Assembly: GCA_012520655.1 (NCBI GenBank)
Contig: JAAYNW010000095.1
Coordinates: 1-64,000 of the forward strand
Reading direction: 5' to 3'
Source of the DNA: Clostridiales bacterium
Lineage (GTDB): Bacteria > Bacillota > Clostridia > Lachnospirales > Lachnospiraceae
DNA length: 64,000 bases
This document shows positions 9,153 to 16,758 of this stretch, piece after piece. The notes under the pieces were generated by a model. That model made no database searches. It was not told where the DNA came from and saw nothing but the letters and a program-made list of their open reading frames with translations. Positions within the stretch are counted from its first letter, which is position 1; each line of letters begins with the position of its first letter. A program made the translations under genes and the position numbers.

Positions 9153-9818
9153 TCAGACCTGCACCAGCATCACATCGGATACATAAGGATTTGCTTTTAT
9201 ACATTCCAGTGCTTCCTCGGGTATCTTCTCATCCGATTCTACCACCGTATAGGCATCGGCTCCCTTTTCTTCCCGGAACAGACGCATAAATGCAATATTT
9301 ACGTTATGGTCACTCAAGCTCTTCGTAATATGAGCCGCCACTCCCTGCCTATCAGTCTGGCTTACAATGAGCGTACTGTATTCTCCTGTAAATTCCACCT
9401 CTATCTTATTGAGCCGCACAATCTTTACTTTTCCCCCGCCAAGGGATACTCCTCTTACAAACAGCCGCTTTCCATCTGTTCCTGTTATATGAATATCCGC
9501 CGTATTCGGATGCACGTCATTCTCCTCGGAAACGGAAAAGGAGTATTTCAGCCCTGTTCTCTTAGCCAGTGCAAAAGAATCCCTGATTCGAAGGTCATCG
9601 GTCTCATATCCCATAATCCCTCCGAGAAGCGCTCTGTCGGTTCCATGTCCCTTATATGTCTTTGCAAAAGAGCCATACAGCGTAAAATCCACTTTTTCTA
9701 TAGCTCCCTGAAACATTTTCTGTGCCAAAAGTGCCATAGATACCGCACCTGCCGTATGGGAGCTGGAGGGTCCTACCATATTCGGCCCTATTACTTCAAA
9801 TAAGCTGATTCCTGTCAT
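9153..9818 (-). CDS. sdaAB: L-serine dehydratase, iron-sulfur-dependent, beta subunit
   Basis: Partner of the alpha subunit in serine degradation. The 221-residue protein begins MTGISLFEVIGPNMVGPSSS, with the family's GPSSSHTAG signature near residue 18. The C-terminal 75 residues form an ACT domain (TLIVSQTDRQGVAAHITKSL), usually a regulatory or dimerisation module. I chose the ATG at 9818 because GGAGAGG precedes it at good spacing; an in-frame start at 9899 would add 27 basic residues without family resemblance and has no ribosome binding site. Transcribed before sdaAA. Confidence 0.95.
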   Translation of the reverse strand: MTGISLFEVIGPNMVGPSSSHTAGAVSMALLAQKMFQGAIEKVDFTLYGSFAKTYKGHGTDRALLGGIMGYETDDLRIRDSFALAKRTGLKYSFSVSEENDVHPNTADIHITGTDGKRLFVRGVSLGGGKVKIVRLNKIEVEFTGEYSTLIVSQTDRQGVAAHITKSLSDHNVNIAFMRLFREEKGADAYTVVESDEKIPEEALECIKANPYVSDVMLVQV

Positions 9819-10004
9819 TGATTTACCTCTCCATTTCACTGTTTTTAATGGTTTCTGGAAATCTTTCCTCATATTTTTTATTCCTATCAAGCACTTCATT
9901 GTCCCGGTTATGGTCGATAAAGAATTCTTTTCATCCTATTCTATCATATCCAAATAAGCTTGACTATTTCATTTTATGCTTGCCAAAAGAACTATTTTTA
10001 ATAA

Positions 10005-10056
10005 AAAAAATACCCGTTGCCGGATATAAAATATATCCGACAACAAGTATTTTTCA
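10005..10056 (-). terminator. Rho-independent terminator after ahpF
   Basis: A long hairpin pairs CCGTTGCCGGATAT with ATATCCGACAAC, flanked by AATAC/GTATT. On the minus strand it ends in eight T (10003-10010), about 20 bases after the ahpF stop. Confidence 0.85.
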
Positions 10057-10077
10057 ATAGAGCATCTCAAAAATATC

Positions 10078-11607
10078 CTAATTTCTTATTAAATAATCAA
10101 ATGCACTTAATGCTGCATTAGCACCGGAACCCATAGATATAATTATCTGCTTATATGGACTGTTGGTACAATCTCCCGCAGCAAAAACTCCCGGAATACT
10201 AGTAGCATTGTGACTATCTACTATGATTTCACCGATACGATTGCGCTCCACACTATCTCCGAGCCACTCTGTATTAGGTACAAGCCCAATCTGCACGAAT
10301 ACACCCTGCAGTTCAAGATGGTGTTCTTCTTGTGAGGCCCGGTCTATATAAGTGATTCCGTTTACCTTATCGGTTCCCGTAATTTCTTTCGTCTGAACAT
10401 TTTTATAGACGGTCACATTAGGCAAAGAATATAAGCGCTCTTGAAGTACCGCATCCGCTTTTAATTCCGGCATAAACTCAAGAACTGTTACATGATCTAC
10501 GATACCTGCCAAATCAATGGCTGCCTCGATTCCGGAGTTCCCGCCTCCAATGACGGCAACATGCTTTCCTTTGAAAAGCGGCCCGTCACAGTGAGGGCAA
10601 TAAGCAACTCCCTTATTTTTGTATTCAGCTTCACCCGGTACGCCGACATTGCGCCACCGTGCACCCGTGGACAGAATTACAGTTTTGCTTTTCAAGGTTG
10701 CCCCGTTTTCCAGTTCAATTTCTATATATTCTTTCTTTTTTAAGCTCTTTGCATGCTGCAATGTCATAACATCTACATTATAATCTCTTACGTGAGCTTC
10801 CAGATTGTCAGAAAGCTTCGGTCCTTCGATATGCTTTACGCTTATAAAGTTCTCTATACCTAAGGTATCTCTTACCTGACCTCCGAATCTCTCTGCCACG
10901 ATTCCGGTTCGTATCCCTTTTCTCGCCGCGTAGATGGCCGCACTGGATCCCGCCGGACCGCCGCCTATCACTAACACTTCATATGGCTCTCTGTCAGTGA
11001 AAGCAGATATATCAACTGTGCTACCCAGCCTGGCAAGTATTTCTTCTATCGCCATTCTTCCGGTACTAAAAGGCTCTCCGTTTAAATAAACAGAGGGAAC
11101 CGCCATAATATTCTTGCTTTCTACCTCATCTTTAAACACTCCGCCATCAATCATTGTATGTGTAATGCCCGGATTAAGCACGCTCATTATATTAAGCGCC
11201 TGAACGACCTCAGGACAGTTATGGCAACTTAAACTAATATAAGACTCAAAATGATACTCGACCTCAATTCCTTTAATCTGTTCAATTATCTTATCTTCTA
11301 CCTTAGGGGCTCTCCCGCTTACCTGTAAAAGCGCCAATACCAAAGATGTGAACTCATGACCTAAGGGAATACCTGCAAAGGTTATTCCGGTTTCTTCACC
11401 AATACGATTGATACTAAAGCTAGGCGTTCTGGGCAAGTCAGACCGCTCTATCTTTATTAGGGATGACATGGCGGCTAATTCATTTACCAAATCCGCCATG
11501 TCATCGGAGGCCTGATCCGTTCCGTAGCTTACCTTAATCAGAACCTCATTCTCCATAAGCTTAAGATACTCCGCCAATTGTTCTCTTATATCCGCATCCA
11601 GTATCAT
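10078..11607 (-). CDS. ahpF: Alkyl hydroperoxide reductase subunit F (NADH:peroxiredoxin reductase)
   Basis: Passes electrons from NAD(P)H through FAD and two disulfides to AhpC. The 509 residues show an N-terminal double thioredoxin-fold domain with SCHNCPE (Cys128, Cys131), then a thioredoxin-reductase-like core starting at about residue 208. The core has the FAD motif GGGPAGSSAA, the redox pair CPHC in YCPHCDGPL, a second dinucleotide motif (GGGNSGIEAA) and the C-terminal FAD contact GVFAAGDCT. Domain order and length match AhpF rather than plain thioredoxin reductase. It lies 90 bases after ahpC, and the pair forms the organism's NADH-driven peroxide defence. Confidence 0.95.
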   Translation of the reverse strand: MILDADIREQLAEYLKLMENEVLIKVSYGTDQASDDMADLVNELAAMSSLIKIERSDLPRTPSFSINRIGEETGITFAGIPLGHEFTSLVLALLQVSGRAPKVEDKIIEQIKGIEVEYHFESYISLSCHNCPEVVQALNIMSVLNPGITHTMIDGGVFKDEVESKNIMAVPSVYLNGEPFSTGRMAIEEILARLGSTVDISAFTDREPYEVLVIGGGPAGSSAAIYAARKGIRTGIVAERFGGQVRDTLGIENFISVKHIEGPKLSDNLEAHVRDYNVDVMTLQHAKSLKKKEYIEIELENGATLKSKTVILSTGARWRNVGVPGEAEYKNKGVAYCPHCDGPLFKGKHVAVIGGGNSGIEAAIDLAGIVDHVTVLEFMPELKADAVLQERLYSLPNVTVYKNVQTKEITGTDKVNGITYIDRASQEEHHLELQGVFVQIGLVPNTEWLGDSVERNRIGEIIVDSHNATSIPGVFAAGDCTNSPYKQIIISMGSGANAALSAFDYLIRN

Positions 11608-11697
11608 ATTAATACCACACCTTTCTCATAGCCTGTAAAATCTGGACCGAAGGCACAAAATTGAGTATGAAAAATTGATTTTTCACACTACTTCTTC

Positions 11698-12261
11698 TTA
11701 AATTTTGCCTACAAGATCCAGACTTGGTTTCAATGTAGCAGAGCCTTCCTTCCATTTTGCGGGGCAGACTTCTCCCGGATTATTTCTGACGTATTGAGCG
11801 GCTTTTATTTTGTCAATAAGTATACCCGCATCACGGCCGATATTTCCTGCATTAATTTCCAGCGATTGGATAACTCCGTCCGGATCAATAATAAAGGTAC
11901 CGCGGTCCGCAAGTCCATCCTCCTCTATCAAAACATCAAAATTACGCGATAAAGTATGAGAAGGATCTCCAATCATAACATAAGTTATCTTTTTAATGGC
12001 TTCTGAACTGTCATGCCATGCCTTATGCGTGTAATGCGTATCTGTGGAAACAGAATATACCTCTGCTCCTAATTTCTTCAATTCCTCGTAATTATTCTGT
12101 AAATCTTCGAGTTCTGTCGGACAAACAAATGTGAAGTCTGCCGGATAGAAGCAAACGATGCTCCATTTCCCTTTAAAGTTTTCCTCTGTAACTTCAATAA
12201 ATTTTCCATTCTGATAAGCCTGCGCTTTGAAAGGCTGTACTTCTTTTCCAATTAATGACAT
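11698..12261 (-). CDS. ahpC: Alkyl hydroperoxide reductase subunit C (2-Cys peroxiredoxin)
   Basis: Reduces hydrogen peroxide and organic peroxides. The 187-residue protein has the peroxidatic cysteine in FTFVCPTE (Cys47) and the resolving cysteine in GEVCPAKW (Cys166), typical for AhpC. It starts MSLIGKE, the usual N-terminus; the ATG two codons upstream sits too close to AGGAGG. ahpF follows. Its promoter carries a perfect palindrome at the expected transcription start, so a peroxide- or redox-responsive repressor probably controls the pair. Confidence 0.97.
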   Translation of the reverse strand: MSLIGKEVQPFKAQAYQNGKFIEVTEENFKGKWSIVCFYPADFTFVCPTELEDLQNNYEELKKLGAEVYSVSTDTHYTHKAWHDSSEAIKKITYVMIGDPSHTLSRNFDVLIEEDGLADRGTFIIDPDGVIQSLEINAGNIGRDAGILIDKIKAAQYVRNNPGEVCPAKWKEGSATLKPSLDLVGKI

Positions 12262-12309
12262 AATCATGACCTCCTATAAAATATATATTTTCATTTTAAA
12301 TAATTCTTC

Positions 12310-12366
12310 AATAACAGTAATCGTTACTGTTATTATAAATATAGATTATTCTCCATAAATTGTCAA
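12310..12366 (-). promoter_or_regulatory. ahpC promoter with palindromic operator
   Basis: Minus-strand TTGACA (12361-12366), a 17-base spacer and TATATT (12338-12343) make a near-consensus promoter. Directly downstream AATAACAGTAA (12310-12320) and TTACTGTTATT (12324-12334) form a perfect 11-base inverted repeat around TCG, covering the expected +1. It does not match the PerR box (TTATAATnATTATAA), so the regulator is not identified. Confidence 0.8.
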
Positions 12367-13079
12367 GTATTATTTTTCCACGGACGACGCTTTTCTATCC
12401 ATCCATGATTTACCCACCAGTCCCTGTCGGTAGGATTCCATGCAGAGGCAGGGGCAGACTGCATTTTTCTGAAAATACTGAACATAACCTTTTCCCGTAA
12501 GCCGGTACGCGGCCGTGCAGCTCTGCGCTTTACCGCCCTTGCTATCTTTTCTGCTTTATATTCTATCTTCCTTTTTCTTTTGGGATTAATCTCTTCTCCC
12601 GGTGCCGTATAGCACGCAAATCCTAAAGTGTATACTTTGGGAACACACATCCATTTAAGCTGTCTTGCCATCGACTTTACCACGCCTCTCGGCGGAGCTC
12701 CGGCAGAAGACGATACTACGATACCTGTCTTGGTAAACATAGAGCCGTGCGGCCTATGACTTATCCAACGATAGGCCAGATGATCCATCAGATTCTTCAT
12801 AGGACCACTCATTTCCATCACATAATTAGGGCTGTCTAAGAGAATAATATCTGCCCATTCTATCGCAGAAGCTATGGGCTGTACTTTATCTGCCGAAGGG
12901 CAGAAAGCTTCTCCCTTCATAAAGCATTTATAGCAGCCGCAACAGAAATTCGGTCCATCCTTTGGCAGGAAAAACTCTTGTATTTCATCTTGCTTTGCAA
13001 CCAAAGATTTTAAAACCATTTGTGTTATTTTATAGGTTACGCCCTTATGAGCCTGACCGTGAATTATTGTAATCTTCAT
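12363..13079 (-). CDS. NAD(P)H-dependent flavin oxidoreductase with cysteine cluster (iron-sulfur flavoprotein-like)
   Basis: A flavodoxin-fold protein of 238 residues. The N-terminal MKITIIHGQAHKGVTYKI is the first strand and FMN phosphate loop, and DSPNYVMEMSGPMKNLMDHL is the second FMN contact of the NADPH-dependent FMN reductase family. Between them NFCCGCYKCFMKGEAFC places cysteines at 46, 47, 49, 52 and 60, a compact cluster like the iron-sulfur flavoproteins of anaerobes. The C-terminal 60 residues are basic and rich in tryptophan. It is three bases from the preceding tetR, so they form one unit; the TetR ligand may be its substrate, for instance a quinone or nitro compound. Substrate unknown. 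Confidence 0.8.
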   Translation of the reverse strand: MKITIIHGQAHKGVTYKITQMVLKSLVAKQDEIQEFFLPKDGPNFCCGCYKCFMKGEAFCPSADKVQPIASAIEWADIILLDSPNYVMEMSGPMKNLMDHLAYRWISHRPHGSMFTKTGIVVSSSAGAPPRGVVKSMARQLKWMCVPKVYTLGFACYTAPGEEINPKRKRKIEYKAEKIARAVKRRAARPRTGLREKVMFSIFRKMQSAPASAWNPTDRDWWVNHGWIEKRRPWKNNT

Positions 13080-13082
13080 GTC

Positions 13083-13712
13083 TCAACTCACCTTCTTTTC
13101 GTACAGACGGCTAAACTGTCTGATATGCTGTTCTATCATTTGCATTGCCTCCGGCTCCCTCTCCGGGTGGCATTCGCACAAAATTAATAGTAAAAACATA
13201 GGGGCGAAAAAGTGAAGTGCCATCACGTTCGGATTCTCCGGAATGAAAGCTCCGGCTTGCATCAGTAAAGCAAAAAGCTCCCCCTGATAAGAAAGGGGTT
13301 CATCAACATATTGCTTGGCATAAAGAGCGCCCAGCTTCTTATCGCGGTATTGCTCCACGGTCAGCACTCTACGGAACAGACTTGTATACTCATCATGCAA
13401 AAAAAAGCTAAATAACTGCTTTCCCATATCAATCAGCTGTTCCTCCCCCATATTTGAAAATAATTCCATATCCGCGCCGGGAGTTATTCCATTCATCCGC
13501 ATGGAACCGACCTGCTTTTCATAACGTGATGACATCTCTGTAAGAATTGCGGTAAAAATATTCTGTTTGCTTTTATAATGCTTATATAACGATGGGGCTT
13601 TAATGCCTACCGCCTCCGCTATTTGTGCTACGCTGACAGCTTCATATCCTTTTTCGGCAAATAATTTAAGCGCCTCTGTAATAATTCTATCCTTGGTAGA
13701 TTGTCGTTCCAA
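13083..13712 (-). CDS. TetR/AcrR family repressor
   Basis: A 209-residue regulator with the N-terminal helix-turn-helix IITEALKLFAEKGYEAVSVA then VGIKAPSLYKHYKSKQNIF. The remaining helical domain carries the ligand pocket. It is the first gene of a two-gene operon with the flavoprotein. Two near-identical palindromes in its promoter argue for tight autorepression. The inducer is unknown but may be an electrophile or quinone reduced by the flavoprotein. Confidence 0.9.
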   Translation of the reverse strand: MERQSTKDRIITEALKLFAEKGYEAVSVAQIAEAVGIKAPSLYKHYKSKQNIFTAILTEMSSRYEKQVGSMRMNGITPGADMELFSNMGEEQLIDMGKQLFSFFLHDEYTSLFRRVLTVEQYRDKKLGALYAKQYVDEPLSYQGELFALLMQAGAFIPENPNVMALHFFAPMFLLLILCECHPEREPEAMQMIEQHIRQFSRLYEKKVS

Positions 13713-13728
13713 ACCTTTTCCTCCTTAT

Positions 13729-13776
13729 GCTAATAATCGTTAGCTTGATTTTAAGCTAACGGTTATTAGCTGTCAA
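13729..13776 (-). promoter_or_regulatory. tetR-flavoprotein promoter with two TetR operators
   Basis: Minus-strand TTGACA (13771-13776), a 17-base spacer and TAAAAT (13748-13753). One operator, GCTAACGGTTATTAGC (13755-13770), fills the spacer exactly; the second, GCTAATAATCGTTAGC (13729-13744), covers the transcription start. Both have GCTAA/TTAGC arms around six bases, and their centres are 26 bases apart. Confidence 0.88.
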
Positions 13777-13806
13777 GGTGTATTTCGGCAAATCCTAGCA
13801 ATAATA

Positions 13807-13834
13807 TTGTATAATTACAAACTTTCTGTATAAA
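13807..13834 (+). promoter_or_regulatory. Candidate promoter of the 48-residue gene
   Basis: TTGTAT (13807-13812), a 16-base spacer and TATAAA (13829-13834), about 60 bases before the small gene. Confidence 0.5.
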
Positions 13835-13895
13835 ACATTATAAAATACACATACTCTCATTAATAAATATTATGTTAGGAAAAGGAGATATTTAT

Positions 13896-14042
13896 ATGCC
13901 TCAGAAAGATAATAACAAAAACTCTGTGAAGGACAGAGCGAACAAGAATTCATATGATGATCATAATATTCCTGAAGAAGATTTGCCAATGGAGATTATA
14001 CCGGACGATGTTCCGCGAACAGACGGCCCCGGCGGAGAATAA
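13896..14042 (+). CDS. Small acidic hypothetical protein, 48 residues
   Basis: ATG at 13896 follows AAAGGAG at good spacing and a plausible promoter. The product begins MPQKDNNKNSVKDRANKNSY and ends in an acidic, proline- and glycine-containing tail (EEDLPMEIIPDDVPRTDGPGGE). It is highly charged and probably disordered, with no membrane segment or cysteine. It stands alone between the tetR promoter and the alcohol dehydrogenase, with a hairpin 20 bases after its stop. I do not recognise a family; the ribosome binding site, promoter and terminator make it more likely real than chance. Confidence 0.6.
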   Translation: MPQKDNNKNSVKDRANKNSYDDHNIPEEDLPMEIIPDDVPRTDGPGGE

Positions 14043-14060
14043 TCGAATATCATAAGCAAA

Positions 14061-14099
14061 ACCTCCGAACCGATAATCTATTCACATCGGTTCAGAGGT
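14061..14099. terminator. Hairpin between the small gene and the alcohol dehydrogenase
   Basis: ACCTCCGAACCGA (14061-14073) pairs with TCGGTTCAGAGGT (14087-14099) with one mismatch. On the minus strand it is followed by TTTTGCTT, so it best serves the alcohol dehydrogenase; it may also act for the small gene from the other side. Confidence 0.65.
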
Positions 14100-14151
14100 C
14101 TACATAATATACAATATCTTATTTAATTTCTACTCTTACAGTATTTGTTAT

Positions 14152-15330
14152 TTAGAAATCCACTTCTTCGCCATAATAAATACATGTAAAGAGCTTTTCC
14201 ATTGTTACCGGATCGATTGCTCTCGGATTGGAACCTGTACATGCATCGCCGACTGCATTTTCCGCAATTGTTGCGATTTTCTCTTTGAATTCCTCTTCTA
14301 TGATACCGAATTCTTTCAACGTATTCGGAATCTGCATACGATTATTCATCTCTACAATTCTTGCGCATAAGCCCTTTATCGCTTCTTCCACTGTTCCTTT
14401 TATTCCGATAGAAGCTGCAATTTCAGCATATCTTTTTGCTGCTTCTTCATTTTTTGAATTGTATTTAATAACATACGGAAGATACATCGCATTAGCGAGG
14501 CCGTGTGTAATATGTCCGGTGGAGAAGGCCGCTCCCGTCTTATGAGCCATAGAATGTACAATGCCTAAAAGTGCATTGGAGAATGCCATTCCTGCAAGGC
14601 ACTGTCCGTAATGCATAAGTTCCTTGGAATCCTTGTCTCCGCCATAGCTCTTTAGCAAGTCGTCGTTCACAATCTGGATTGCCTTTAAAGCGAGCGGATC
14701 CGTAAAAGGCGTATGAAGCGTAGAAACATACGCTTCAATAGCATGTGTAAGCGCATCCATTCCTGTATAGGCTACTAAGCTTTGAGGCATTGTCTCTGCA
14801 AGAACAGGATCAACGATAGCTATATCAGGAGTAATATTAAAGTCCGCAAGCGGATACTTAATTCCCTTTGCATAGTCTGTGATAACGGAAAATGCTGTTA
14901 CTTCCGTAGCTGTTCCCGATGTGGAAGGAATCGCCACGAATTTCGCTTTCGTTCTCAAAGTCGGAAAGCTAAAAGGAGTAATAAGCTCTTCAAAAGTCGT
15001 TTCGGGATATTCATAAAATGCCCACATAGCTTTTGCAGCGTCAATCGGGGAACCTCCGCCAATGGAGACGATCCAGTCCGGCTCAAAATCTCTCATTGCC
15101 GCCGCACCTTTCATTACCGTCTCAACAGAAGGATCCGGCTCCACGCCTTCAAACAGAAAAGTATCCATACCTGCTTCTTTTAGATAACCGATAGCTTTAT
15201 CTAAAAAACCAAAGCGCTTCATGGAGCTTCCGCCTACAACTACAATAGCCCGTTTTCCCTTTAAGGTCTTCAAAACCTCTAATGAATCTCTCCCATAATA
15301 GATGTCTCTTGGTAAAGTAAATCTGTTCAT
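14152..15330 (-). CDS. Iron-containing alcohol dehydrogenase
   Basis: A 392-residue group III alcohol dehydrogenase, reversibly reducing an aldehyde or ketone with NAD(P)H in the cytoplasm; butanol or 1,3-propanediol dehydrogenases are relatives. The N-terminal domain has the dinucleotide loop SIGGGSPIDAAKAMW (about residues 88-103). The metal-binding residues lie in DALTHAIEAYVS (Asp and His), GIVHSMAHKTGA and TGHITHG. The single gene has its own promoter and terminator. The exact substrate cannot be read from sequence. It probably regenerates NAD+ in fermentation. Confidence 0.9.
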   Translation of the reverse strand: MNRFTLPRDIYYGRDSLEVLKTLKGKRAIVVVGGSSMKRFGFLDKAIGYLKEAGMDTFLFEGVEPDPSVETVMKGAAAMRDFEPDWIVSIGGGSPIDAAKAMWAFYEYPETTFEELITPFSFPTLRTKAKFVAIPSTSGTATEVTAFSVITDYAKGIKYPLADFNITPDIAIVDPVLAETMPQSLVAYTGMDALTHAIEAYVSTLHTPFTDPLALKAIQIVNDDLLKSYGGDKDSKELMHYGQCLAGMAFSNALLGIVHSMAHKTGAAFSTGHITHGLANAMYLPYVIKYNSKNEEAAKRYAEIAASIGIKGTVEEAIKGLCARIVEMNNRMQIPNTLKEFGIIEEEFKEKIATIAENAVGDACTGSNPRAIDPVTMEKLFTCIYYGEEVDF

Positions 15331-15385
15331 TTGCTATTCCTCCTTAATAGAATATGATAAGTACTTGTTATTATCGGTTAACTTA

Positions 15386-15413
15386 AGTATATCAAAATGA
15401 TAAAAAATGACAA
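15386..15413 (-). promoter_or_regulatory. Alcohol dehydrogenase promoter
   Basis: Minus-strand TTGTCA (15408-15413), a 16-base spacer and TATACT (15386-15391), about 56 bases upstream of the start codon. Confidence 0.7.
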
Positions 15414-15453
15414 GCCCATTCACTCCACAGAACAAAAGAATTTTTAAATAAAA

Positions 15454-15491
15454 TATGCCTCCTGCATACGGTCAAAATCGGCAGGAGGCAT
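15454..15491 (-). terminator. Rho-independent terminator after the minus-strand glycosyltransferase
   Basis: ATGCCTCCTGC (15454-15464) pairs perfectly with 15481-15491. The minus-strand continuation is ATTTTATTT, T-rich, just past the glycosyltransferase stop. Confidence 0.85.
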
Positions 15492-15497
15492 AAAAAT

Positions 15498-16592
15498 TCA
15501 ATTATTCTCCGTAAGAGCTTTTTCTGCCTGTAATTTGCCTTCCTTCAACAGTTCTGCCTGACAGTAAGCCTCCTTAGCCTGTTCCTCTTCCAGTAACATT
15601 TCATGGCAGCGTGCTATATATTGGAAAGCGGAAAAACTGCCTACACCGGCAAGAATCAGATATTCGGGGTTTGACTCGCCGAGGACGACGCAATGCCGGA
15701 AAGTATTCTTGGCCTGTTCATACTCCCCGATGGAGAATTCCGCCAGTCCTTTGTAATAATGAAGATCAACGTAGTCAGGATAAAGCTCAATAGCTTTCTC
15801 AATGCTTTTAAGTACGATTTCGAACTTTTCCATAGCGGTCAAGACATCATATTTCAGCTTATACACAAGGGACGGTGGCAAAATCTCTTTTTGGAGAAAC
15901 AATAGTATTGCTATATTGACATATCCGTAAGAGTACTCATATTCCTGAGCATGATAGTATTCTACCGCAAGGTGATAATGAATCCACGCATCATCCGGTC
16001 TCTCATTTTTCTCTTTTAAGAGCAGTTCCATATTTCTTGTATTTTTATGATTCATTTCGTCATCCATATAGCCGTAATGTAATATTCTTATAAAATTATT
16101 TTGCGTCATATGCGGAATCATTTCCGCTATATTATCTGCGGTAAGCTTCTCATGAATTTTTCCCGAAAAATAAATTCCAACTCCATTTCGAAACAGGCGG
16201 TATGCGCTGCTGATATAGGATCGGCTGTTCGAGGCGGGAAGAGAACCATAAAAATGCAGCATCTGGACGGGCATGAAGTCCTCTTTCTTATTCTGAAGAC
16301 AGTCTTTCAACGCCTGCGCATCTTGAATCTGAAGTTCTTCATCGGCATCCAGCCATAGAATCCAATCTCCGGTCGCTTTTTCAATACTGAAATTACGTGC
16401 CGCCGCAAAATCATCCTTCCATTCAAAATCAAAAAGCCGTACTTCGTATTTTTTGCAAATATCCTTCGTCCTATCTTCAGAACCCGTATCTATAACTATT
16501 ATTTCATCCACCAATCCTGCCGCACTTTTAAGACATCTTTCGATGTTTTTTTCCTCATTTCGTACAATCATACATAAGCTTATGGTAGACAT
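15498..16592 (-). CDS. Family 2 glycosyltransferase with TPR-like C-terminus
   Basis: A 364-residue cytoplasmic GT-A fold enzyme. The nucleotide-sugar half is residues 1-200, starting ISLCMIVRNEEKNIERCL, with IDTGSEDRT and the metal-binding D-A-D at residues 82-84 (LWLDADEE). The C-terminal half has helical repeats typical of TPR (IELYPDYVDLHYYKGLAEFS and a following unit), probably for recognising a protein acceptor. It is a close homologue of the divergent glycosyltransferase on the plus strand, so the pair probably glycosylates the collagen-like protein. A sporulation-type promoter motif lies upstream. Confidence 0.85.
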   Translation of the reverse strand: MSTISLCMIVRNEEKNIERCLKSAAGLVDEIIVIDTGSEDRTKDICKKYEVRLFDFEWKDDFAAARNFSIEKATGDWILWLDADEELQIQDAQALKDCLQNKKEDFMPVQMLHFYGSLPASNSRSYISSAYRLFRNGVGIYFSGKIHEKLTADNIAEMIPHMTQNNFIRILHYGYMDDEMNHKNTRNMELLLKEKNERPDDAWIHYHLAVEYYHAQEYEYSYGYVNIAILLFLQKEILPPSLVYKLKYDVLTAMEKFEIVLKSIEKAIELYPDYVDLHYYKGLAEFSIGEYEQAKNTFRHCVVLGESNPEYLILAGVGSFSAFQYIARCHEMLLEEEQAKEAYCQAELLKEGKLQAEKALTENN

Positions 16593-16625
16593 CCTTTATT
16601 TCCTTCTTCCATGTACTCTGTTAAC

Positions 16626-16653
16626 CATTTTATGCAGCAATAGGAACTTTTGT
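16626..16653 (-). promoter_or_regulatory. Candidate sigma-K-like promoter for the minus-strand glycosyltransferase
   Basis: Minus strand: AC (16652-16653), 17 bases, then CATAAAATG (16626-16634). The B. subtilis sigma-K consensus is AC-N16/17-CATANNNTA; only the final base differs. It ends 34 bases upstream of the start codon. Confidence 0.5.
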
Positions 16654-16685
16654 GATTTTTCCTGCCGCTATTAGGATTCCTTGTC

Positions 16686-16713
16686 ACAAATTGACGAATA
16701 AATGCATAGACTA
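16686..16713 (+). promoter_or_regulatory. Candidate sigma-K-like promoter for the glycosyltransferase-collagen operon
   Basis: AC (16686-16687), 17 bases, then CATAGACTA (16705-16713), an exact fit to AC-N16/17-CATANNNTA. It lies 46 bases before the start codon. A vegetative reading (TTGACG-15-TATAAC) overlaps it but has a short spacer. Confidence 0.55.
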
Positions 16714-16758
16714 TAACATGTAAGAGCTACAATGCACCGTACGAGAGGAAAAAGCTAT

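Noticed and set aside
11664..11690. AGTATGAAAAA hairpin between ahpC and ahpF
   Set aside because: The stem is almost all A-T pairs; it may only be a weak intercistronic fold, not a convincing terminator.
15365..15384. Rex-like sequence upstream of the iron alcohol dehydrogenase
   Set aside because: TTGTTA and TTAACT are present but the arms are two bases too far apart for the 7-4-7 Rex spacing.
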